Position numbers and translations under genes: made by a program. 64,000 nt of DNA, from the NCBI GenBank assembly GCA_948579355.1, contig CAPAOV010000001.1, positions 152,899-216,898 of the forward strand, read 5' to 3'. This stretch comes from an uncultured Eubacterium sp. GTDB taxonomy: Bacteria > Bacillota > Clostridia > Lachnospirales > Lachnospiraceae. Shown here piece by piece: positions 34,501-41,739 of the stretch. Below the pieces are notes generated by a model, which made no database searches, was not told the origin of the DNA, and saw only the letters and a list, made by a program, of their open reading frames with translations. Each line of letters opens with the position of its first letter. The stretch's first letter is position 1.

Positions 34501-34761
34501 ATTGAGGAGGGATTTGTCCGGGAGCTGATTAGTAAAGTCCAGACGATGCGCAAAGATTCGGATTTTGAAGTGACCGACCACATCCGGCTCTATCAGGATG
34601 GCAACGCCGTATTGAAAGAGATTATCCAGAGAAATGCTGAGCAAATTAAATCCGAGATACTGGCAGACGAGATTTATCTGGGAGAGATGCGAGGTCATAC
34701 CGCCGAGTGGAATATTAACGGCGAGGCGGTTGTGTTAGGAGTAACCAAGGTAACGATTTAA
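31594..34761 (+). CDS. ileS: Isoleucyl-tRNA synthetase
   Basis: Charges tRNA-Ile. The class I signatures are present: the HIGH-type motif in GKPHIGHVL and KMSKS in GQKMSKSKGNAVDP. The CP1 editing domain includes LAWTTTPWTLPSN. The anticodon-binding domain lies in the last third. The 1055 residues and the C-terminal domain without an obvious zinc site fit the eukaryote-like IleRS type common in clostridia. ATG 31594 is preferred over the in-frame ATG 31582, which lies inside the ribosome-binding site GGAGGT. Controlled by the isoleucine T-box. Confidence 0.95.
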   Translation: MYNKVSTGMNFVDREKEIEKFWREKEIFKKSIELREGCPTYMFYDGPPTANGKPHIGHVLTRVIKDMIPRYRTMKGYKVPRKAGWDTHGLPVELEVEKLLGLDGKEQIEEYGMEPFIKQCKESVWKYKGMWEDFSDTVGFWADMEEPYVTYDDNYIESEWWALKEIWNKELLYKGFKIVPYCPRCGTPLSAQEVAQGYKTVKERSAVVRFKVADEDAYLLAWTTTPWTLPSNVALCVNPKDTYCKVKAADGYTYYMAEQLLDTVLGKLAKEDEGVKAYEVLERFEGTALEHKEYEPLFDCAKVCADNQNKKGFFVTCDSYVTMTDGTGIVHIAPAFGEDDAKVGRDYDLPFVQFVNGKGEMTEETPFAGLFVKDADWEVIKNLDARGQLFDAPKFEHEYPHCWRCDKPLIYYARESWYIRETAVKDELIANNNTVNWIPESIGKGRFGNWLENIQDWAISRNRYWGTPLNIWECEGCGHQECIGSRAELAERSGRPEAAEIELHRPYIDEVTLTCPDCGKVMKRVPEVIDCWFDSGAMPFAQYHYPFENKELFEAQFPAQFISEAVDQTRGWFHSLMAESTLLFNKSPYENVIVLGLVQDENGQKMSKSKGNAVDPFEALSKYGADAIRWYFYINSAPWLPNRFHGKAVTEGQRKFMSTLWNTYAFYVLYAEIDQFNPTEHTLAYDELTIMDKWLLSRLNTTVKMVDDHLENYRIPETAKALQNFVDDMSNWYVRRCRDRFWAKGMEQDKINAYMTLYTALVTISKAAAPMIPFMTESIYQNLVCGLDKEAPESIHLCDFPDVNEEWIDRELEAKMEQLLGIVVLGRSCRNTANIKNRQPIGKMYVKSESRLSDFYLKIIAEELNVKEVSFTDEVEDFTTYRFKPQLRTLGRRFGSKLNMLKEVLNDLDGRAAMKSLNETGGLTVKVDGAEEVLAKEDLLIETAEMDGFVSEADNGITVVLDTNLTPELIEEGFVRELISKVQTMRKDSDFEVTDHIRLYQDGNAVLKEIIQRNAEQIKSEILADEIYLGEMRGHTAEWNINGEAVVLGVTKVTI

Positions 34762-34782
34762 ATTCATGAAAGGAAGGCAGTT

Positions 34783-37245
34783 ATGATGTTTTTAACGGAG
34801 AAAGAGAAGAAAAGGGAATTGAAAACAAATATTGAAAACTATATGAAATTGTTGTTCCGCAAGTCTGTGGAAGAAGCAAATTCGCAGCAATTGTTTCAGG
34901 CAGTAGCTTATGCGGTCAAAGATATTGTAGTAGATGATTGGATGGCGACGCATAAGGAGTATGAGAAACAGGATGTAAAAACTGTCTATTATCTGTCTAT
35001 GGAGTTTTTGATGGGACGTGCTCTTGGAAATACGATTATTAATTTGAAACAAGATAAATTGATAAGTGAAGTTCTTGGCGAGATGGGAGTAAAACTCGAT
35101 ACTTTGGAAGATGAAGAGCCGGACGCAGCGCTTGGTAACGGCGGTTTGGGTCGTTTGGCAGCCTGCTTTCTCGATTCGCTTTCCACGTTGGGATATCCGG
35201 CATATGGATGCGGCATCCGTTACAAATATGGTATGTTTAAGCAGAAGATAGAAAATGGTTTTCAGATTGAAGCGCCGGATGACTGGCTCAAGGAGGGCAA
35301 TCCGTTCGAGATGAAGCGTCCGGAGTATGCGGTTGAGGTGCGATTCGGCGGTTACGTGGCCGTACGCAAAGATGAAAAAACCGGACGTGACAAGTTTGTT
35401 CAGGAAAACTATCAGTCCGTCATGGCAGTACCGTATGATTTACCGGTTGTCGGATATGGAAACCATATTGTAAATACGCTGCGTATTTGGGATGCGGAGG
35501 CAATGGATACATTTAATTTGGATTCCTTTGATAAAGGCGACTATCAGAAAGCAGTCGAGCAGCAAAATTTGGCGCGTACCATCTGTGAGGTATTGTATCC
35601 GAATGATAACCATATGGCGGGCAAGGAGCTCCGCTTAAAGCAGCAGTATTTCTTTGTATCCGCTAGTGTGCAGCGGGCAATAAGAAAGTATATGGAAAAC
35701 CATGATGATATACATGGTCTGCCGGACAAAGTATGTTTTCAGCTCAACGATACGCATCCGACAGTAACCGTACCCGAACTTATGCGTATCCTTCTTGACG
35801 AGTACGACCTTGAATGGGAGGATGCATGGAATATCGTAACGAAGACATGCGCTTACACCAATCATACGATAATGTCTGAAGCATTGGAAAAGTGGCCGTT
35901 AGAGTTGTTCTCCCGTCTGCTTCCAAGAATTTATCAGATTACAGAAGAGATTAACCGCCGTTTCCAAGACAAGATACAGCAGCAATATCCGGGGAACTTT
36001 GAGAAAGTCAAGAATATGGCGATTATCTTCGACGGACAGGTGAAGATGGCACATCTGGCAATTGCGGCAGGTTTTTCCGTAAACGGCGTGGCAAGACTGC
36101 ATACTGAGATATTGAAAAATCAGGAATTAAAAGATTTTTATGAAATGATGCCGGAAAAATTCAATAATAAAACGAACGGTATTACTCAGCGGCGTTTCCT
36201 TTTACATGGAAATCCAAAACTGGCGCATTGGGTAACGGATAAAATCGGAGATGAGTGGATAACCGATTTGTCAAAAATTGAAAAACTTTCTCTCTATATT
36301 GACGATAAAAAAGCACAGCAGGAGTTTATGAACATTAAATTCCAGAACAAAGTGCGTTTGGCAAATTACATTAAAGAGCATAATGGTGTTGAAGTAGATC
36401 CGCATTCCATTTTTGACGTACAGGTGAAGCGTCTGCATGAGTATAAGCGCCAGCTTTTAAATATTTTACACGTCATGCACCTGTATAATGAATTAAAGAA
36501 AAATCCGCAAATGGATATGTATCCGAGAACATTTATCTTTGGCGCGAAAGCATCCGCCGGATACCGCCGCGCAAAAGCAATTATCAAATTAATAAATAAT
36601 GTAGCGGATGTAGTAAATAATGACGCCTTAATTCAGGGCAAAATTAAAGTCGTATTTATTGAAAATTACCGTGTTTCTAATGCAGAAATGATTTTTGCGG
36701 CAGCCGATGTATCAGAGCAGATTTCAACTGCCAGCAAAGAGGCGTCCGGAACAGGAAATATGAAGTTTATGTTAAATGGCGCGCCGACACTGGGAACGAT
36801 GGATGGCGCTAATGTGGAAATTGTGGAGGAAGTAGGAGAAGATAACGCCTTTATCTTTGGTCTTTCTTCGCAGGAGGTTATTGATTTTGAGCACAACAAC
36901 CAGTATAATCCAAAAGAAATTTATAACATGGATTCGGATATCCGTGCGGTATTGACACAGCTCATAGACGGGACTTATTCCCGCGAGGACTTAGAGCTCT
37001 TCCGTGAACTTTACAATTCATTGTTGGAAAGTAATGGTTACGAGCGCGCTGACCAGTATTTTATATTAAAAGATTTCCGTTCTTATGAGGCCGCACAAAA
37101 GCGAGTGGAAGAAGCATATAAGGATGAACAGCGCTGGGCAAAAATGGCTATGTTACAGACGGCAAAATGTGGCAAATTCTCATCTGACCGCACGATAGAA
37201 GAATATGCACAGGAGATTTGGCACCTGAAAAAGGTAAATCTTTAA
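34783..37245 (+). CDS. glgP: Glycogen/maltodextrin phosphorylase
   Basis: Releases glucose-1-phosphate from alpha-1,4-glucans using pyridoxal phosphate. Family blocks: YYLSMEFLMGRALGNT, ALGNGGLGRLAACFLDS, FQLNDTHPT and the PLP-lysine region EASGTGNMKFMLNGA near residue 665. The 820 residues are normal. Two adjacent ATG codons (34783, 34786) follow GGAAGG. It follows ileS closely (21 bases) and may share its transcript, although the metabolic link is not obvious. Confidence 0.95.
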   Translation: MMFLTEKEKKRELKTNIENYMKLLFRKSVEEANSQQLFQAVAYAVKDIVVDDWMATHKEYEKQDVKTVYYLSMEFLMGRALGNTIINLKQDKLISEVLGEMGVKLDTLEDEEPDAALGNGGLGRLAACFLDSLSTLGYPAYGCGIRYKYGMFKQKIENGFQIEAPDDWLKEGNPFEMKRPEYAVEVRFGGYVAVRKDEKTGRDKFVQENYQSVMAVPYDLPVVGYGNHIVNTLRIWDAEAMDTFNLDSFDKGDYQKAVEQQNLARTICEVLYPNDNHMAGKELRLKQQYFFVSASVQRAIRKYMENHDDIHGLPDKVCFQLNDTHPTVTVPELMRILLDEYDLEWEDAWNIVTKTCAYTNHTIMSEALEKWPLELFSRLLPRIYQITEEINRRFQDKIQQQYPGNFEKVKNMAIIFDGQVKMAHLAIAAGFSVNGVARLHTEILKNQELKDFYEMMPEKFNNKTNGITQRRFLLHGNPKLAHWVTDKIGDEWITDLSKIEKLSLYIDDKKAQQEFMNIKFQNKVRLANYIKEHNGVEVDPHSIFDVQVKRLHEYKRQLLNILHVMHLYNELKKNPQMDMYPRTFIFGAKASAGYRRAKAIIKLINNVADVVNNDALIQGKIKVVFIENYRVSNAEMIFAAADVSEQISTASKEASGTGNMKFMLNGAPTLGTMDGANVEIVEEVGEDNAFIFGLSSQEVIDFEHNNQYNPKEIYNMDSDIRAVLTQLIDGTYSREDLELFRELYNSLLESNGYERADQYFILKDFRSYEAAQKRVEEAYKDEQRWAKMAMLQTAKCGKFSSDRTIEEYAQEIWHLKKVNL

Positions 37246-37290
37246 AAGAAAACGGAATTTATATGATTTGAATACAGCGTATTGCCCGCT

Positions 37291-37318
37291 GAATAATATC
37301 GCCTCTCTCGGCAATAAT
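37291..37318 (+). promoter_or_regulatory. Possible forespore-type (SigF/SigG) promoter
   Basis: GAATA (37291-37295), 14 bases, then GGCAATAAT (37310-37318), which fits the SigF -10 pattern GGnnAnAnT. It is 24 bases before the SpoIIQ-like gene. The same area also folds (GTATTGCC with GGCAATAATAC) without a T-run. Weak evidence taken alone. Confidence 0.35.
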
Positions 37319-37341
37319 ACTAAAAAAAGAGAGGTGATAAC

Positions 37342-38031
37342 ATGTTTTTTAAAGAAAAAGGGTTCTATATATCGTTAGTTTGCGGCTTGGCGGCGATTGC
37401 AGCCGTTGCCGGATTATGTATGAATTTGCTCGGTGAAGAAGAAGAGGCGCCGATTGCTGCCGCCAGTCCCACACCGGTTGTGACAGCTCCGCCGACGCCG
37501 GAAGTGCAGGAGACGTCTGGTGATAACATCGATTCTGAGCCGGAAGAAACAGCTACCCCGAAGCCGACAAAAGAGTCGGTTGAGACGGTGACAAAACCTG
37601 TAAAAAATGCACTGAAGTTCGACCAGGAGGCAGGACTTCTCTGGCCGGTGCAGGGTGACGTATTAATGGAGTACAGCGCTGACCGCGTCGTATATTTTAA
37701 GACATTGGCACAGTACCGCACCAATCCCGCCCTTGTTATCGGGGCCAAAGAGGGCAGCGACGTCAAGGCAAGCGCCGACGGCGTCGTCACAAAAGTTGCC
37801 ACATCGGAAGAGACGGGCCGCACGGTAACAATGTCAATCGGCAATGATTTTACCGTTAGTTACGGACAGCTCAAAGACGTAAGCGTATCTCAGGGGGATA
37901 AGGTTTCGGAAGGACAGGTCATCGGTAAGATTGCCAAACCGAGCAAGTACTATGCGGAGGAGGGAAGCAATCTGTATTTTCAGGTCAAGGAGAAAAAGAA
38001 AACGGTGAATCCGATGTTGTTGTTACGATAG
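37342..38031 (+). CDS. LytM/SpoIIQ-like membrane-anchored protein with a degenerate M23 domain
   Basis: 229 residues: an N-terminal membrane anchor (about 10-30), a Pro/Thr/Glu-rich stalk (about 35-90), and an M23/LytM fold (about 105-229) with LLWPVQGDVLMEYS, the core ADGVVTKVATSEETGRTVTMSIG and YGQLKDVSVSQGDKVSEGQVIGK. The zinc-binding His residues of active M23 peptidases are absent: the HxxxD and HxH positions are replaced and there is no His in the domain. That resembles SpoIIQ of Bacillus, a forespore channel protein without peptidase activity. A role in the SpoIIIA-SpoIIQ complex is plausible but inferred. The ribosome-binding site is AGAGGTG. Confidence 0.75.
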   Translation: MFFKEKGFYISLVCGLAAIAAVAGLCMNLLGEEEEAPIAAASPTPVVTAPPTPEVQETSGDNIDSEPEETATPKPTKESVETVTKPVKNALKFDQEAGLLWPVQGDVLMEYSADRVVYFKTLAQYRTNPALVIGAKEGSDVKASADGVVTKVATSEETGRTVTMSIGNDFTVSYGQLKDVSVSQGDKVSEGQVIGKIAKPSKYYAEEGSNLYFQVKEKKKTVNPMLLLR

Positions 38032-38050
38032 GGCAAAATATTTTAAAAGA

Positions 38051-38105
38051 AAATCCATGGATGTGGGCAGAAGCGCGACGGCCTGCCGGTTCATGGATTT
38101 TTTTC
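38051..38105 (+). terminator. Intrinsic terminator after the SpoIIQ-like gene
   Basis: AAATCCATG (38051-38059) pairs with CATGGATTT (38092-38100), with an inner GGCAG/CTGCC-type stem, and is followed by a T-run (TTTTTTTC). The following roughly 200 bases up to 38306 are AT-rich with no other feature seen. Confidence 0.75.
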
Positions 38106-38306
38106 TTGTTTCGAAATAAGTCAATTTTTTGTCATTTATTTTTATTGAGGGAATTTATTCCAGTAAATGTCATGCTTTTTCTCTGTGCGCAAAAAATCAA
38201 AAATACCAGAAACGTCAATGTTTATTCGAGAAATATCATAGAGTTTTTTTGGCAGACAGATTAAAATGAAAGATACCAACAGTGATATAATAAAGGAGGA
38301 TACAGA

Positions 38307-40832
38307 ATGAGACAATGGAAGCGCCTTTGCGGCGTTGCTTTATCAGGTGTATTGGCTCTGTCGCTGACCGTTGGCGGTATGACAGGTACAACATCGGAAG
38401 CAAAAGCAAAAAAGGCAACATTAAAAACAAAAAAAGTGACTTTGACAGTAGGCAAAAAGAAGACAATTAAGATTAAAAAGAAGAAAAAGTCCTGCAAGTA
38501 CACTTTTAAGAGTAACAAAAAGAAAATTGCGTCCGTTTCCAAAAAGGGCAAGATTAAGGCATTGAAAGCCGGTACAGCCAAGATTACGGTAAAAGAGATT
38601 GCCAAAAAAGGGAAAGGAAAGGCAAGAAGAGTTGGCGTAGTAAAAGTGACGGTAAAAAAGAAAAAGATAAATAGTATCACGACACCAACACCGCCAAACA
38701 ACGGCGGCACCAAGGCGACGCCGACAAACAATGGCGGTACGAACGCCACACCGACAGGCGGCGGTGGTGCGACGACCACACCGACCGACAATAACAATAC
38801 GTCAACAGCGACACCGACGCCAGTTCCGAACGGCGTATCGGTAAAAGTTTATGTTGATAAGATTGCGGATGACAGCTTGATTGCAGAAGCCGACGGATTT
38901 GGCTCTCACCCGACCGCTACGCCGACTCCGTTGATAGGCACGCCGACGCCGGATCCGACACCGCAGGTATTGATTAAAGCGGATATGGAAAAGGGCGACG
39001 CAGCGCCGATTTCAAGTCGTGGCAGCGCAGCCGTTGATGTCATTGACGGAGGAGCGAACGGCACGACCAAATGTGCAGAGATTACAAACCGTACTCAGGA
39101 TTGGCATGGCGCGATGGTTGATGTTACAAAATATGTGCAAACAGGAAATGACTATGAGATAAAATTCTATGCAAAACAGTCTACCGGAGAGGACACCCAG
39201 CTTGAGTTGAGCTGTCAGCATGTTGACCCGTCTTCTGGAGAAACCGTATATCCGGGTATTGCAAAGTTTGATTTGCCAAACGGACAATGGACAGAGTGTA
39301 CGGCTACCTTTACGATACCGGAGCATTCGGGTGACATTTCATTCTATTGGCAGTCCGTATATAATACAAATAACTTTATGGACTTCTGTCTGGACGAAGT
39401 GTCGGTAGCTGGAATTGCTAAATCAGCAGATAAGGAAGATGGTATTCCGGACCTTTCCGCAGGACTTGTTAAAGGGAAAGTCGGCAATCCGATTATGACA
39501 TCCCGTCTGACAGCAGACCCGTGGGCGATGGAATACAACGGACGTCTGTATGTATACGGAACGAACGATTCCCAGCAGCATGAACTGGCAGGAAATAAGG
39601 ATAATAATTATTCTAAGATTAATACATTGAACTGCTATTCAACGACGGATATGGTAAACTGGACAGACCACGGAACCATTGATGTAAAAGGAGCAGCCAA
39701 ATGGGCGGCCAATTCCTGGGCGCCGGCGGCAGCACATAAGACGATTAACGGAAAAGAGAAATTTTTCCTGTATTTTGCGAACAACGCAAGCAGTATCGGG
39801 GTATTGACAGCAGATAGTCCGGTGGGCCCGTGGACAGACCCGATTGGAAAACCGATTATCGACCGCTCGATTGGCAACTGTGGCGAGTCGGACGTGGCAT
39901 GGCTCTTTGACCCTGCCGTACTCGTAGATGATGACGGTCAGGCATATTTGTACTTTGGTGGTTTTGGAAATGCCAAAGATGCTGCCTACAATAAAAATCC
40001 AAAATGTGCCCGTGTAATTAAGCTCGGTGAGGACATGGTTAGTACTGTTGGGGATGCCGTTACGATTGACGCTCCTTATATGTTTGAGGATTCCGGTATC
40101 AACAAGATTAACGGAAAGTACTATTACAGCTATTGTACAAACTGGACTTCGGAGGCGGGAGCTTCCACATTAGGTGCGGCTACGATTGCCGTAATGGAAA
40201 GTGACGACCCTATGACAGGATTTAAGCTTGTCGGAACAGTTTTGAAAAATCCGGGCACTTATTTCGGGGCAACCGGAAACAACCATCACTGTATGGCAGA
40301 GTATAAAGGGAAGTGGTATGCTTTCTATCACACGAAAGCGGATACACTGAAAGTTGGTACGAAGCAGGATTACCGTACAACGTATGTGGATGAGCTGGAT
40401 TTAGGTGAAAACGGTGATTTTACAAATAAAGACGGCTCGGTTGCTTCTACAAAGATGACAAGAACGGGCGCGACGGCAATTGCCAATGTAAATCCGTTTG
40501 AGACGGTGGAGGCAGAGACCTTTGCCATGGCCGATACGGTAGGTACCGTGGCAAATAAACAGCCAAATTCCAACAAGGACTGGGCTACGAACTACTCGGT
40601 ATTCAACGGAAAAATCGGCGGCTATATAGGCGTGACAGCAGTTGATTTTATGGATGAACCGGGTGAACTGACGATGAAACTTGGTGAGGTTGGCTCAGAA
40701 GAATATAAAGAGGTAACGGTTCCGATAAAGAAACAAATTACGGGCAAACATACTCTCTATTTTGAATTTGGAAAATGCGGAGTTCTGATGGATTCATGGT
40801 GCTTCAAAAGACCTGTCGAAAAACCTGAATGA
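38307..40832 (+). CDS. Secreted GH43 glycoside hydrolase with Ig-like and carbohydrate-binding modules
   Basis: 841 residues. Signal peptide 1 to about 34. Lys-saturated Ig-like (Big_2-type) domain about 36-118 (VSKKGKIKALKAGTAKITVK). Thr/Pro/Gly/Asn linker about 120-210. Jelly-roll CBM4/9/22-like module about 212-368. GH43 five-bladed propeller about 385-720 with candidate catalytic Asp404 (TADPWAME), Asp535 (FDPAVLVDDDG) and acid Glu594 (MFEDSG). C-terminal CBM6-like domain about 725-841 (VEAETFAMAD). GH43 enzymes act on arabinose- or xylose-containing polysaccharides; the exact substrate is not readable. It has a strong AAAGGAGG site. Neighbours are an AraC regulator and a second GH43. Confidence 0.88.
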   Translation: MRQWKRLCGVALSGVLALSLTVGGMTGTTSEAKAKKATLKTKKVTLTVGKKKTIKIKKKKKSCKYTFKSNKKKIASVSKKGKIKALKAGTAKITVKEIAKKGKGKARRVGVVKVTVKKKKINSITTPTPPNNGGTKATPTNNGGTNATPTGGGGATTTPTDNNNTSTATPTPVPNGVSVKVYVDKIADDSLIAEADGFGSHPTATPTPLIGTPTPDPTPQVLIKADMEKGDAAPISSRGSAAVDVIDGGANGTTKCAEITNRTQDWHGAMVDVTKYVQTGNDYEIKFYAKQSTGEDTQLELSCQHVDPSSGETVYPGIAKFDLPNGQWTECTATFTIPEHSGDISFYWQSVYNTNNFMDFCLDEVSVAGIAKSADKEDGIPDLSAGLVKGKVGNPIMTSRLTADPWAMEYNGRLYVYGTNDSQQHELAGNKDNNYSKINTLNCYSTTDMVNWTDHGTIDVKGAAKWAANSWAPAAAHKTINGKEKFFLYFANNASSIGVLTADSPVGPWTDPIGKPIIDRSIGNCGESDVAWLFDPAVLVDDDGQAYLYFGGFGNAKDAAYNKNPKCARVIKLGEDMVSTVGDAVTIDAPYMFEDSGINKINGKYYYSYCTNWTSEAGASTLGAATIAVMESDDPMTGFKLVGTVLKNPGTYFGATGNNHHCMAEYKGKWYAFYHTKADTLKVGTKQDYRTTYVDELDLGENGDFTNKDGSVASTKMTRTGATAIANVNPFETVEAETFAMADTVGTVANKQPNSNKDWATNYSVFNGKIGGYIGVTAVDFMDEPGELTMKLGEVGSEEYKEVTVPIKKQITGKHTLYFEFGKCGVLMDSWCFKRPVEKPE

Positions 40833-40837
40833 TTGAA

Positions 40838-40872
40838 ACGAGGTTCGCGTCAGACGCGAACCTCGTCTGTCT
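40838..40872 (+). terminator. Strong intrinsic terminator after the first GH43 gene
   Basis: A perfect 13-bp stem (40838-40850 with 40854-40866) around a 3-base CAG loop, followed by CTGTCT. It separates the GH43 gene from the AraC gene. Confidence 0.8.
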
Positions 40873-40929
40873 AATTAAGGATAGCAATGTCTGTTAAACT
40901 GTGTTAATATAATACAGAGGTGAGAAGGT

Positions 40930-41712
40930 ATGTTTAAGATTCTGTATGCGGTAATGACAGAGCAAATGCCGGAGGGGTTTGAGGATAACTTGGTTTTTGC
41001 CGAGGGGGAGTATGAAATTATTCTTTTTGAAACGGCGGCGATGATTGAGGTAGAGGGTGAGCTGCGTGCGTATCCGCCGCACACGGGTATTATCTATAAG
41101 CCCGGCCAGCGCGTGCATTATAAAGCGGAAAGCGGAGCGCTGATATATACGTGGATACGATTTGATTGTGACGAACCTTTGTTCGTGGAGGGATATGTAC
41201 CTTTTGGTGTTCCTATTTACTGTGAAAATTATGACTATTTTCTAAAATATTGGCAAATGGTGGCGTGTGAAAACTTTTGGCACAGGCAGAGTGAAGAGCA
41301 CATAATAACAGAATTAATGCATATCATTTTCCACTGGTTCCACGATTATGCTTTTCCGACGGAAAGTTCCCGTTATCAAAATGTATTGGAGAGTTTGCGC
41401 GGCGATATCTATGCACATCCTGAATACGACTGGACATTAGAGCGTATGGCGGAGCAGGTGAATATGAGTACACGCTCGCTGCAAAAGCTGTATAAAGACT
41501 TTGCACACATATCCTGTATTGCCGAAGTGATTGAAAGCCGCATGACGCGTGCCAAAATGCTTCTTGTGCAAACGAGGTATGATATCGGGGAGATTAGCGA
41601 GAGATGCGGCTACAATAATGTAGAGCATTTTTGCCGGCAGTTTAAGAGACACGAGGGGGTTTCGCCAAGCGTATACCGTAAGGAGCATAAGATTGGGGCT
41701 GTCCGGCAATAA
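40930..41712 (+). CDS. AraC-family transcriptional regulator
   Basis: 260 residues. An N-terminal AraC-type ligand domain (cupin-like, about 10-90, with FETAAMIEVEGELRAYPPHTG) is followed by the C-terminal double helix-turn-helix: first helix block MAEQVNMSTRSLQKLYKDF and second block IGEISERCGYNNVEHFCRQF, ending in the typical GVSPSVYR. Its place between two GH43 genes suggests it senses a sugar from the polymer they attack and controls the locus; this is inference. The ribosome-binding site is GAGGTGAGAAGG. Confidence 0.9.
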   Translation: MFKILYAVMTEQMPEGFEDNLVFAEGEYEIILFETAAMIEVEGELRAYPPHTGIIYKPGQRVHYKAESGALIYTWIRFDCDEPLFVEGYVPFGVPIYCENYDYFLKYWQMVACENFWHRQSEEHIITELMHIIFHWFHDYAFPTESSRYQNVLESLRGDIYAHPEYDWTLERMAEQVNMSTRSLQKLYKDFAHISCIAEVIESRMTRAKMLLVQTRYDIGEISERCGYNNVEHFCRQFKRHEGVSPSVYRKEHKIGAVRQ

Positions 41713-41739
41713 AGATGTGTAAAAGGAGGTAAAGGAAAG

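Noticed and set aside
37279..37320. Hairpin GTATTGCC/GGCAATAATAC considered as a glgP terminator
   Set aside because: No T-run follows on the plus strand. It is therefore not called as a terminator.
38286..38291. TATAAT just before the first GH43 gene
   Set aside because: It is only a few bases before the ribosome-binding site, and no -35 box lies 16-18 bases upstream, so it is not called as a promoter.
38690..38960. Short tandem triplet-like repeats in the Thr/Pro linker coding region
   Set aside because: Explained as codon repetition in a Pro/Thr linker; no spacers of constant length, so not a CRISPR array.
40908..40913. TATAAT upstream of the AraC gene
   Set aside because: A plausible -10, but no -35 match at 16-18 bases. 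A regulator-dependent promoter is possible but cannot be supported.
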